From Streptomyces sp. BV286 (lineage in GTDB: Bacteria; Actinomycetota; Actinomycetes; Streptomycetales; Streptomycetaceae), in assembly GCF_019090165.1 (NCBI RefSeq), contig NZ_JAHRIB010000056.1, forward strand, positions 26,398 to 90,397: a DNA stretch of 64,000 bases. Direction: 5' to 3'. Both the position numbers and the translations under genes were made by a program. Positions 54,291-62,270 of the stretch are shown in pieces. How positions within the stretch are numbered: the first letter of the stretch is position 1; every line of letters begins with the position of its first letter. The notes below the pieces were generated by a model. That model did no database searches. It was given only the letters and a program-made list of their open reading frames with translations, and had not been told where the DNA came from.

Positions 54291-55694
54291 ATGCGATCAA
54301 CCACCCGCACCATGACAGCTGTTGTCGGCGCCGCCCTGCTCATCGGGTGTGTGTCGGGACCGGCCGTGTCGAAGGGTTCTGCCGGCCCGTCCGCGTCGTC
54401 GGAGGCCTCCGGGGCGAAGAAGCCCTCGGCCGGTGAGCGGGTCCTGGTGTTCTCGAAGACCGCCGGGTTCCGGCACGACTCCATCCCCGAAGGCATCGCC
54501 GCCGTGAAAGCACTGGGCGCCGAGAACGGATTCAGGGTGGACGCCACTGAGGACGCGGGGACCTTCTCCTCCCGCAACCTCGCCCGGTACGACGCAGTGG
54601 TGTTCCTCTCCACCACGGGTGACGTCCTGAACGACGCCCAACAGCGGGCCTTCGAGCGGTACATCGGCGCCGGCGGCGCCTACGTGGGCATCCACGCGGC
54701 CGCCGACACCGAGTACGACTGGGAGTTCTACGGCGGCCTCGCCGGCGCCTACTTCCAGTCGCACCCGGCGATCCAGCCCGCACGGATCGAGGTCGAGGAC
54801 CGGGCCCACCCGGCCACCTCGCACCTCGGGGAGTCCTGGAACCGCACGGACGAGTGGTACAACTACCGCTCCAACCCGCGCGACCGGGCGCATGTCCTGG
54901 CCTCCCTCGACGAGTCGTCGTACAGCGGCGGCACGATGAGCGGCGACCATCCGATCGCCTGGTGCCAGGAGTACCGGGGCGGCCGCTCCTTCTACACCGG
55001 CAGCGGTCACACCAAGGAGTCGTACGCCGATCCCGCCTTCCGGCAGCACCTGCTGGGCGGCATCCGGTGGGCCGTCGGCGCCGCACAGGCCGACTGCCGT
55101 CCGGCGAAGGGGTATTCACCCCTCTTCGACGGGACCGCCGAGTCCCTGTCGGGGTGGAAGCAGGCGGGGCCGGGATCGTTCTCGCTCGCGGACGACGGCA
55201 CACTCACCTCGTCCGGCGGCCTGGGCATGCTCTGGCACACGGACGCGGTCCCCGGCTCGTACTCGCTGAAGCTCGACTGGAGGATGGCGAGTGCCTCCGG
55301 CGACGACAACTCCGGTGTGTTCGTGGGCTTCCCGGCCTCCGACGATCCCTGGTCGGCCGTCGACAACGGCTACGAGATCCAGATCGACGCCTCCGACGCC
55401 GCCGACCGCACCACCGGAGCCGTGTACAGCTTCCGGTCCGCCGACATCAAGAAGCGCGACCGTGCGCTGAACCCGCCGGGGGAGTGGAACACGTACGAGA
55501 TCCGCGTGGAGGGCGAACGCCTCCGCGTCTGGCTCAACGGCGTGAAGATCAACGACTACACCAACACCGATCCGGCGCGAAGCCTGCGGGACGGTCATGT
55601 CGGCATCCAGAACCACGGGGCCGAAGACCGGGTGTCCTTCCGCGACGTCCGGATCAAGCACCTGCCGGAGCGTTCCGCCGCGCAGGGCGACTGA
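54291..55694 (+). CDS. ThuA-DUF1080 fusion lipoprotein (3-keto-glycoside hydrolase-type)
   Basis: A 467-residue putative lipoprotein (lipobox LLIGC near residue 18). Residues 50-265 are a ThuA-like class I amidotransferase fold (VLVFSKTAGFRHDSIPEGIA, GGAYVGIHAAADTEYDWEFY, RSFYTGSGHTKESY). Residues 275-460 are a DUF1080/PF06439 jelly roll (YSPLFDGTAESLSGWKQ, DNSGVFVGFPASDDPW, NGYEIQIDASDA, GEWNTYEIRVEGERLRVWLN). PF06439 proteins include 3-keto-disaccharide hydrolases. I chose the ATG at 54291 over the GTG at 54285 because GAGGGGG then has proper spacing. It lies 10 bp after the PQQ dehydrogenase gene. Confidence 0.87.
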   Translation: MRSTTRTMTAVVGAALLIGCVSGPAVSKGSAGPSASSEASGAKKPSAGERVLVFSKTAGFRHDSIPEGIAAVKALGAENGFRVDATEDAGTFSSRNLARYDAVVFLSTTGDVLNDAQQRAFERYIGAGGAYVGIHAAADTEYDWEFYGGLAGAYFQSHPAIQPARIEVEDRAHPATSHLGESWNRTDEWYNYRSNPRDRAHVLASLDESSYSGGTMSGDHPIAWCQEYRGGRSFYTGSGHTKESYADPAFRQHLLGGIRWAVGAAQADCRPAKGYSPLFDGTAESLSGWKQAGPGSFSLADDGTLTSSGGLGMLWHTDAVPGSYSLKLDWRMASASGDDNSGVFVGFPASDDPWSAVDNGYEIQIDASDAADRTTGAVYSFRSADIKKRDRALNPPGEWNTYEIRVEGERLRVWLNGVKINDYTNTDPARSLRDGHVGIQNHGAEDRVSFRDVRIKHLPERSAAQGD

Positions 55695-55698
55695 GCGG

Positions 55699-55732
55699 CG
55701 GCGGGCGGAGGACGCCGGACCTCCGCCCGCCG
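55699..55732 (+). terminator. Strong intrinsic terminator ending the sugar cluster
   Basis: A perfect 13-bp stem, CGGCGGGCGGAGG (55699-55711) and CCTCCGCCCGCCG (55720-55732), with an 8-nt loop, followed by TCTTGG and CCTT. It separates the sugar-utilisation cluster from the inositol-phosphate-synthase-like operon. Confidence 0.88.
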
Positions 55733-55821
55733 TCTTGGCCCTTCCGGCACCGTCTTGCCCGGAACTTCCCCGGACCGCGTACGACCGCGCCTCCGGTTCG
55801 CACAGGAGAGGGAGGCTGCCC

Positions 55822-57018
55822 ATGCCCGCCGAACCGTCCGTTTCCCCTTCACGCGTCGGAGTCTGGCTGATCGGGGCACGGGGCTCGGTCGCCACGACCG
55901 CCGTCGCGGGCTGCGCGGCCGTCACGGCCGGACTCCGTCCGCCGACCGGCATGGTGACCGAGACCGACGCCTTCCACGAGGCGGGCCTGCCCGCCCTGTC
56001 CTCGCTCGTCTTCGGCGGCCACGACGTGGTGGACTGCCCCCTGCCCAAGCGGGCGGAGACGCTCGCCGCCGGCGGTGTCCTGCCTCCCGACCTGCCCTCT
56101 GCCGTGGCCGCCGAACTGGTCGCCGCCGACCGGGAGATCAGGACCGGCGGCCCACTGCCCGGCGACACGCGGAGCGAGGACGAACTGGTCGAGGCCCTCG
56201 CCCACGACATCCGCGACTTCGCACGCCGGTGCGGTGCGGCAAGAACCGTCGTGGTGAACGTGGCCTCCACGGAACCCGTGCCCACGGGCGCGGCGCTCCC
56301 AGCAAGCTCGCTCTACGCAGCCGCCGCTCTGAGAGCGGGCTGCCCCTACGTGAACTTCACGCCGTCCATGGGCCTGCACCACCCGAGGCTCGCCTCCGAG
56401 GCCGCGTCCTGCGGACTGCCGTACGCGGGCCGTGACGGCAAGACCGGTCAGACCCTGCTGCGGTCGGTCCTCGGCCCGATGTTCGCGCAGCGCGCGCTGA
56501 CGGTCCGGGCCTGGTCCGGCACGAACCTGCTGGGCGGCGGCGACGGGGCGGCCCTCGCCGACCCGGCCGCCGCGGCCGCGAAGAACGCGGGCAAGGAACG
56601 CGTCCTCGCCGACACCCTCGGCACGGTCCCCGAGGGCGAGACCCACATCGACGACGTGCCCTCCCTCGGTGACTGGAAGACGGCCTGGGACCACATCGCC
56701 TTCGACGGCTTCCTCGGCACCCGGATGGTCCTCCAGACGACGTGGCAGGGCTGCGACTCCGCCCTCGCGGCCCCGCTGATCCTCGACCTGGCCCGGCTGG
56801 TGGCCCGCGCCCACGAAGTCGGCCTGTCGGGCCCGCTGAGCGAGCTCGGCTTCTATTTCAAGGACCCGGTGGGGGAGGGGCCCGCCGCCCTGGGCGAGCA
56901 GTACGCGGACCTGGTGGGGCTCGCCGACCGGCTGCGGGCCTCCGAGCGGGCGCCGGAGCCCGGAGATCCACCGACGGGGCGCGGGACGCCGGACGGTTTC
57001 CAGGGACAGCGGCGATGA
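55822..57018 (+). CDS. myo-Inositol-1-phosphate synthase family protein, first gene of the ebo-like operon
   Basis: A 398-residue NAD-dependent cyclase of the INO1 family. VWLIGARGSVATTAVAGCAA is the nucleotide loop. Conserved segments: YVNFTPSMGLHHPRL, YAGRDGKTGQTLLRSVLGPM (catalytic Lys region), SLGDWKTAWDHIAFDGFLGT, and WQGCDSALAAPLILDLARL. Such enzymes cyclise glucose 6-phosphate to inositol phosphate. ATG after GGAGAGGGAGG. The prenyltransferase ATG overlaps its stop by 4 nt. Ebo clusters elsewhere carry EboD, a sugar-phosphate cyclase, at this functional position, so the product may be a cyclitol phosphate for this pathway rather than bulk inositol. Confidence 0.9.
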   Translation: MPAEPSVSPSRVGVWLIGARGSVATTAVAGCAAVTAGLRPPTGMVTETDAFHEAGLPALSSLVFGGHDVVDCPLPKRAETLAAGGVLPPDLPSAVAAELVAADREIRTGGPLPGDTRSEDELVEALAHDIRDFARRCGAARTVVVNVASTEPVPTGAALPASSLYAAAALRAGCPYVNFTPSMGLHHPRLASEAASCGLPYAGRDGKTGQTLLRSVLGPMFAQRALTVRAWSGTNLLGGGDGAALADPAAAAAKNAGKERVLADTLGTVPEGETHIDDVPSLGDWKTAWDHIAFDGFLGTRMVLQTTWQGCDSALAAPLILDLARLVARAHEVGLSGPLSELGFYFKDPVGEGPAALGEQYADLVGLADRLRASERAPEPGDPPTGRGTPDGFQGQRR

Positions 57019-58370
57019 GCGGCCTGCGAGGGCTGATACGGCCCGGAGGGCGCGGGGCGCCCGAACGGCGAGAGCGCCGCCCGTGGCGACAGACGCTCGG
57101 CCGGCGGGCATGGCGCGGGTGGAGTACCGAGCGGGGAACGGCGGACCGCCCGGCTGCCCGTACCCGTGCCGGTGCCGACACGAGTGCCGGGGCCGGGGCC
57201 GACCTCAGGGCCGGGGACGGGGCCGGGGACGGCGTCGGCGCGGATGCCGTTACGGCACCGCAGCCCGACGGTGTGCGGCCGAGTCCGCGCACGGTCGGTC
57301 CCGGACTGCGTGCCTGGGTCGAACTCCTGCGCCTGCCCGCCCTGTTCACGGTCCCCGGTGACGCGCTCGCGGGCGCCGCCGCGGCCGGGGCGCGACCGAA
57401 CTCCCGCACCCTGCTGGCCATCGGCTCCTCCCTCTGCCTGTACGAGGCCGGTATGGCCCTCAACGACTGGGCCGACCGCGCCGAGGACGCCGTGGACCGC
57501 CCGCACCGGCCCCTCCCCTCGGGCCGGATCAGGCCGACCGCGGCCCTCGCGGCGGCAGGCGGCCTGACAGCGGCGGGCCTGGCCCTGGCCTCCCGGGCGG
57601 GCCGCCGGCCACTCGCGGTCGCCGGCGCCCTGGCGGCCACGGTCTGGTCGTACGACCTGGTCCTCAAGCGCACGCCCGCGGGACCCGTGGCGATGGCAGC
57701 GGCCCGAGGCCTGGACCTCCTCCTCGGCGGGGTGGCGGCGGGCGGCGACACCCGCAAGGTGGTGGCGCCCGCACTGACCCTCGCCACCCACACCCTGGCC
57801 GTCACCACGGTCTCCCGTCACGAGACCCGGGGCGGCTCCCCCTGGGCCCCGCTGACAGCCCTGGCCACGACCACGGCCCTGACCTGGTCCCTCACGCGCG
57901 CCGGCCGGACGGGCGACTCCCGCACGAACGACCAGCCACCAGGGCACACCCCGACCACCGGCGGAGACACGATCCCGAGGCAGCCCGCCTCCAGAGCGTC
58001 CGCCTTCGCGCCTCCCTCCTTCAGCGGGACCACATTCAGCGGGATCACCTTCGGGACCAGCTTCGGGACCAGCTCCGGGAAGGGCACGCTCGGGGGGACC
58101 GGCTTCGGGGCGGCCGAAACGAACACGGCCGCCGCCCTGGGCGGAGTGCTCGCCGCGGTCTACGCCGTGACGTTCGCCCGCCCTCTCTTCCACGCCGCCC
58201 TCAACCCGTCACCCCCACTCACCCAGAGAGCCGTCGGCGGCGGCATCCGCGCCATGATCCCGCTCCAGGCCGCCCTCGCGGCCCGCTCCGGTGCCCCCGT
58301 CACAGCCCTGCTGACCGTCGCCCTCGCCCCGGCCGCCCGCAGGTTCAGCCGGAAGGTGAGCGTGACATGA
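57015..58370 (+). CDS. eboC: UbiA-type prenyltransferase, EboC-like
   Basis: A 451-residue membrane protein. Residues 1-95 are an Arg- then Ala/Gly/Asp-rich low-complexity extension. The UbiA domain starts at LRAWVELLRLPALFTVPGDA and has the first Asp-rich motif ALNDWADRAEDAVDRPHRPL (N-D-x-x-D-x-x-x-D). The usual second motif is replaced by MAAARGLDLLLGGVAAGG, as in EboC proteins. A repeat-encoded insert (58020-58115, FSGTTFSGITFGTSFGTSSG) splits the last helices. It probably transfers a polyprenyl group to a hydrophilic acceptor. Coupled by ATGA overlaps to both neighbours. Confidence 0.85.
   Translation: MSGLRGLIRPGGRGAPERRERRPWRQTLGRRAWRGWSTERGTADRPAARTRAGADTSAGAGADLRAGDGAGDGVGADAVTAPQPDGVRPSPRTVGPGLRAWVELLRLPALFTVPGDALAGAAAAGARPNSRTLLAIGSSLCLYEAGMALNDWADRAEDAVDRPHRPLPSGRIRPTAALAAAGGLTAAGLALASRAGRRPLAVAGALAATVWSYDLVLKRTPAGPVAMAAARGLDLLLGGVAAGGDTRKVVAPALTLATHTLAVTTVSRHETRGGSPWAPLTALATTTALTWSLTRAGRTGDSRTNDQPPGHTPTTGGDTIPRQPASRASAFAPPSFSGTTFSGITFGTSFGTSSGKGTLGGTGFGAAETNTAAALGGVLAAVYAVTFARPLFHAALNPSPPLTQRAVGGGIRAMIPLQAALAARSGAPVTALLTVALAPAARRFSRKVSVT
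58020..58115. repeat. Degenerate minisatellite inside the eboC-like gene
   Basis: Two copies of TTCAGCGGGAycACm (58020-58049) are followed by two copies of TTCGGGACCAGC (58050-58073) and further TCCGGG and TTCGGGG variants. All units keep the frame, coding for F-S-G-T-T and F-G-T-S repeats in a loop between predicted helices. Confidence 0.8.
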
Positions 58371-59464
58371 ACCCGCAGCCCAGCCCGCACCCCGTCACCG
58401 GGCCGCCCGCCCACCCCCTCCGCTTCTCGTACGGCACCAACGGCCTCACCGACCTGCGCCTCGACGACGCCCTCTCCCTTCTCGCAGACCTGGGCTACGA
58501 CGGCGTGGGGCTGACCCTCGACCACATGCACCTCGATCCGCTCGCTCCCGACCTCGCGGCCCGCACGCGCAGGCTCGCCCGCAGGCTGGACGAACTCGGC
58601 CTGGGCGTCACCCTTGAGACCGGTGCCCGCTACGTACTCGACCCGCGGCGCAAGCACGGCCCGTCCCTGCTCGACCCGGACCCGGAACAACGAGCCAGGC
58701 GCGTCGACCTGCTCCTCCGGGCCGTCCAGGTCGCGGAAGACCTCGGCGCCCACGCGGTGCACTGCTTCAGCGGTATCCCCCCGCAGGGAACAGCCGGGGG
58801 AGTAACCGGGTCAGCAGTCAATGAAGCAGCCGGAGCAACGGCCGGGCAGGCGGACCCACAGGGCGTCTCCGTGACGGATGACGGGGTGGCAGACCACAGG
58901 GTGGCAGACGACGGCGTGACGGATGACGGGATGGCGGAGGACACCGTCTGGAAGCGTCTTGCCGAAGCCCTCACCCCCGTACTCGACGCCGCCACCGACG
59001 CCGGTGTCCCGCTCGCCGTCGAACCCGAGCCCGGTCACCTCCTCGCCACGCTCGACGACTTCCACCGTCTGCGCACCACGCTCGGCAGCCCGGACGCCCT
59101 CGGACTCACCCTCGACATCGGTCACTGCCAGTGCCTGGAACCGCGATCGCCCGCCGACTGTGTCCGCGACGCCGCCCCCTGGCTGCGGCACGTCCAGATC
59201 GAGGACATGCGCCGCGGCGTCCACGAACACCTCCCGTTCGGCGACGGCGAGATCGACTTCCCACCCGTACTCGAAGCCCTCGCCGCCACGGGCTATCGGG
59301 GTCTGGTCTCCGTCGAACTGCCCCGCCACTCCCACGCCGGGCCGCAACTCGCCCGGCAGTCCCTCCCGTTCCTTCGGCGTGCCTCGCTTCCCGGCCCCCA
59401 GGACACCGGCCGGCGGACCGCCCCCGGCGAGCGCGCCCCCGCCCCCGAGGGGAGAACCCCGTGA
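58367..59464 (+). CDS. Xylose-isomerase-like TIM barrel of the ebo-like operon
   Basis: A 365-residue sugar isomerase/epimerase-fold protein: LRFSYGTNGLTDLRLDDALS, LGYDGVGLTLDHMHLDPLAP, VPLAVEPEPGHLLATLDDFH, LGLTLDIGHCQCLEPRSPAD, LRHVQIEDMRRGVHEHLPFG and GLVSVELPRHSHAG. The Glu, Asp/His, His and Glu of these strands form the metal site. Residues about 145-185 are a low-complexity insert (VTDDGVADHRVADDGVTDDG) encoded by a repeat. ATG coupled to eboC (ATGA); the eboA GTG overlaps its stop. A second TIM barrel, EboE, lies three genes on, so these are probably distinct steps. Confidence 0.85.
   Translation: MNPQPSPHPVTGPPAHPLRFSYGTNGLTDLRLDDALSLLADLGYDGVGLTLDHMHLDPLAPDLAARTRRLARRLDELGLGVTLETGARYVLDPRRKHGPSLLDPDPEQRARRVDLLLRAVQVAEDLGAHAVHCFSGIPPQGTAGGVTGSAVNEAAGATAGQADPQGVSVTDDGVADHRVADDGVTDDGMAEDTVWKRLAEALTPVLDAATDAGVPLAVEPEPGHLLATLDDFHRLRTTLGSPDALGLTLDIGHCQCLEPRSPADCVRDAAPWLRHVQIEDMRRGVHEHLPFGDGEIDFPPVLEALAATGYRGLVSVELPRHSHAGPQLARQSLPFLRRASLPGPQDTGRRTAPGERAPAPEGRTP
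58871..58938. repeat. In-frame repeats inside the TIM-barrel gene
   Basis: GTGACGGATGACGGG occurs at 58871-58885 and again at 58917-58931, with GGTGGCAGAC twice between them. The units encode D-D-G-V and V-A-D repeats in a loop of the barrel. Confidence 0.8.
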
Positions 59465-60186
59465 ACCACCTCCCCGGCACCCCCGGCACCACCCCGACGG
59501 AAACCCCGCCCGCCCTCACCGCCCTGCGCACCCGTCTGAACTCCCTGCTCGACGGCCCGGCCCGAGCCTGGCTGGACAAGGCTCTCGACGAGGCGGCCGC
59601 CCACTCGGGCAGTCACGGGCCGATCTCCGTGTGGGAGCTGCGGATCGCCGAGGCGGGCCGCAGCTGCGGACCCGAGCACGCGGAGGCCGTTCGTGTCCTG
59701 CTCCTGCACGCGGCCCGGGCCGACGCCCCGACCCTCGCCCGCGTCTACCGCCAGGGAACCGCCGACGAACGGCGTGCCGTCCTGGAGGCCCTGCCCCACC
59801 TCGTGCCCGGCCCCGAGGCGCTGCCGGTCGTCGAGGACGCACTGCGCACCAACGACACCCGGCTGGTGGCCGCCGCCGTCGGCCCGTACGCCGCCCGGCA
59901 CCTGGACGTCCACAACTGGCGGCACGCCGTCCTGAAGTGCCTGTTCACCGGAGTCCCCGTGGACGCCGTCGCCGACCTTTCCCGCCGGGCCCGCGCCGAT
60001 GCCGAACTGGCCCGCATGCTCAGCGACTACGCCGACGAGCGCAGGGCCGCCGACCGGCCCGTCCCTGACGACCTGCACCGCGTCCTCGCCCTCACCGAAC
60101 ACCCGGCCACCCCCACCGGAACCGACGCGCCGGGCGGCCCGACCGTCGACCACGGCACGTGCGGCACCGACGGCAAGGAGTCCTGA
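59461..60186 (+). CDS. eboA: EboA domain protein
   Basis: A 241-residue soluble, mostly helical protein. The conserved core is LDVHNWRHAVLKCLFTGVPV, AVADLSRRARADAELARMLS and DYADERRAADRPVPDDLHRV, the hallmark of EboA, preceded by HEAT-like helices (WLDKALDEAAAHSGSHGPIS). No enzymatic motif is visible. GTG start overlapping the previous stop by 4 nt (GTGA). EboA has no established biochemical function; in cyanobacteria the ebo genes are needed to move the scytonemin precursor to the periplasm (from memory). Confidence 0.87.
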   Translation: MNHLPGTPGTTPTETPPALTALRTRLNSLLDGPARAWLDKALDEAAAHSGSHGPISVWELRIAEAGRSCGPEHAEAVRVLLLHAARADAPTLARVYRQGTADERRAVLEALPHLVPGPEALPVVEDALRTNDTRLVAAAVGPYAARHLDVHNWRHAVLKCLFTGVPVDAVADLSRRARADAELARMLSDYADERRAADRPVPDDLHRVLALTEHPATPTGTDAPGGPTVDHGTCGTDGKES

Positions 60187-61097
60187 TGCGCATCTTCGAC
60201 CCCCACATCCACATGACGTCACGAACCACCGACGACTACGAGGCCATGTACGCGGCGGGTGTCCGCGCCGTCGTCGAACCGGCCTTCTGGCTCGGCCAGC
60301 CCCGCACCTCACCCGCCTCCTTCTTCGACTACTTCGACGCCCTCCTCGGCTGGGAGCCCTTTCGTGCGGCCCAGTACGGCATCGCCCACCACTGCACCAT
60401 CGCTCTCAACCCCAAGGAGGCCAACGACCCCCGCTGTGTCCCCGTCCTCGACGAACTGCCCCGGTATCTCGTCAAGGACCACGTGGTGGCCGTAGGTGAG
60501 ATCGGCTACGACTCGATGACGCCCGCCGAGGACACCGCCCTGGCCGCACAGCTCCAGCTCGCCGCCGAGTACGCACTGCCCGCCCTGGTCCACACGCCGC
60601 ACCGCGACAAGCTGGCGGGCCTGCGCCGCACCCTCGACGTGGTCCGGGAGTCCGCACTGCCCCCGGACCACGTCCTGATCGACCACCTCAACGAGACCAC
60701 GGTCAAGGAGGCCAAGGACGGCGGTTGCTGGCTCGGCTTCTCCGTCTATCCGGACACCAAGATGGACGAGGAACGGATGGTCGCCGTCCTCCAGGAATAC
60801 GGACCGGAGAAAGTGCTGGTCAACTCCGCTGCCGACTGGGGCAGGAGCGACCCGCTCAAGACCCGCAAGGTCGCCGACGCCCTGCTGAAGGCCGGATTCA
60901 CCGAGGACGACGTCGACCGGGTGCTGTGGCGCAACCCCGTCGCCTTCTACGGGCTCAGCGGCCGCCTCGACCTCGACGTCGCCGGCACGGACGCCACCCA
61001 CGAGGGCAACTCCATCCTCCGCGGCGCCCCCAAGGCAGCCCCGGAGACCGGCCCCGCGACCGGCCCCCGGTCCGTCCCGGCGACCACGGAGGCGTGA
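60186..61097 (+). CDS. eboB: TatD-like metal-dependent hydrolase, EboB
   Basis: A 303-residue amidohydrolase-superfamily TIM barrel. MRIFDPHIHMTSRTTDDYEA gives the first metal ligands (D-x-H-x-H). KDHVVAVGEIGYDSM gives the Glu, ALPALVHTPHRDK and VLIDHLNETTVKEAKDGGCW give His ligands, and VLVNSAADWGRSDPL the Asp. The ATG at 60186 shares one nucleotide with the eboA stop (TGATG). A Pro/Ala-rich tail of about 25 residues ends the protein. Substrate unknown. Confidence 0.9.
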   Translation: MRIFDPHIHMTSRTTDDYEAMYAAGVRAVVEPAFWLGQPRTSPASFFDYFDALLGWEPFRAAQYGIAHHCTIALNPKEANDPRCVPVLDELPRYLVKDHVVAVGEIGYDSMTPAEDTALAAQLQLAAEYALPALVHTPHRDKLAGLRRTLDVVRESALPPDHVLIDHLNETTVKEAKDGGCWLGFSVYPDTKMDEERMVAVLQEYGPEKVLVNSAADWGRSDPLKTRKVADALLKAGFTEDDVDRVLWRNPVAFYGLSGRLDLDVAGTDATHEGNSILRGAPKAAPETGPATGPRSVPATTEA

Positions 61098-61100
61098 CCC

Positions 61101-62270
61101 ATGCGCTTCCGGCATCCCGACGGCTCCACGGTCCACCTCGCCTACTGCACCAACGTCCACCCCGCCGAGACCCTCGACGGTGTCCTCGCCCAGCTCCGCG
61201 ACCACTGCGAACCCGTACGCAAACGGCTCGGCCGCGACCGGCTCGGCATCGGCCTGTGGCTCGCCAGGGACGCCGCGCACGCCCTCGTCAGCGACCCGTC
61301 CGCCCTGCGCGGCCTGCGCACGGAACTCGACCAGCGCGGCCTCGAAGTCGTGACCCTCAACGGCTTCCCGTACGAGGGATTCGGCGCCGACGAGGTCAAG
61401 TACCGCGTCTACAAGCCGGACTGGGCCGACCCCGAGCGGCTCGACCACACCACCGCCCTCGCCCGCGTCCTCGCCGGACTCCTCCCCGACGACGTCACCG
61501 AGGGCACCGTCTCCACACTGCCGCTCGCCTGGCGCACCGCGTACGACGACGACCGTGCCGCCCGAGCCCACACGGCCCTGCGCACCCTCGCCGAACGCCT
61601 CGACGCGCTGGAGGAGCTGACCGGACGCTCCATACGGGTCGGCCTGGAACCCGAGCCCGGCTGCACCGTCGAGACCACGGCCGACGCCATCGCCCCGCTC
61701 ACCGCCATCGCCCACGACCGCATCGGCGTCTGCGTCGACACCTGCCACCTCGCCACCTCCTTCGAAGACCCGCACACCGCCCTGGACCGGCTGGCCGCCG
61801 CCGGTGTCCCCGTCGTCAAGTCCCAGCTGTCGGCCGCCCTGCACGCCGAACACCCCCACCTCCCCGAAGTCCGCGAGGCACTCGCCGCCTTCGACGAACC
61901 CCGCTTCCTGCACCAGACCCGCACGCTCACCGCCGCCGGGCTCCGAGGCACCGACGACCTCGGCGAAGCGACCCGGGCGGACGCCCTGCCCGACGCCTCC
62001 CCGTGGCGCGCCCACTTCCACGTGCCGTTGCACGCGGACCCCGCCGCCCCCCTCACCTCCACGCTGCCCGTCCTCAAGGACGCCCTGACCCGGCTGGTCG
62101 GCGGCCCGCAACCGCTCACCCGCCACCTCGAGGTCGAGACCTACACCTGGCAGGCCCTCCCGCCGGAACTGCGCCCCCGTGGCCGCGCCCAGCTCGCCGA
62201 CGGCATCGCCGCCGAACTCACCCTCGCCCGCGACCTGTTGACGGACCTCGGCCTGAAGGAGCTGCCGTGA
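61101..62270 (+). CDS. eboE: EboE, xylose-isomerase-like 'metabolite traffic' protein
   Basis: A 389-residue TIM-barrel protein with the EboE pattern: VHLAYCTNVHPAETLDGVLA, LGIGLWLARDAAHAL, GLEVVTLNGFPYEGFGADEV, KYRVYKPDWADPERL, IRVGLEPEPGCTVETTADAI, IGVCVDTCHLATSFEDPHTA and RAHFHVPLHADPAAPLTSTL, then VETYTWQALPPELR. Metal-binding Glu, Asp, His residues are conserved. It starts 3 bp after the eboB stop, and the next GTG overlaps its end by 4 nt. Confidence 0.9.
   Translation: MRFRHPDGSTVHLAYCTNVHPAETLDGVLAQLRDHCEPVRKRLGRDRLGIGLWLARDAAHALVSDPSALRGLRTELDQRGLEVVTLNGFPYEGFGADEVKYRVYKPDWADPERLDHTTALARVLAGLLPDDVTEGTVSTLPLAWRTAYDDDRAARAHTALRTLAERLDALEELTGRSIRVGLEPEPGCTVETTADAIAPLTAIAHDRIGVCVDTCHLATSFEDPHTALDRLAAAGVPVVKSQLSAALHAEHPHLPEVREALAAFDEPRFLHQTRTLTAAGLRGTDDLGEATRADALPDASPWRAHFHVPLHADPAAPLTSTLPVLKDALTRLVGGPQPLTRHLEVETYTWQALPPELRPRGRAQLADGIAAELTLARDLLTDLGLKELP

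Noticed and set aside
55822..57018. Housekeeping inositol-phosphate synthase
   Set aside because: The INO1 motifs would allow it, but tight coupling to ebo-type genes makes a dedicated pathway role more likely.
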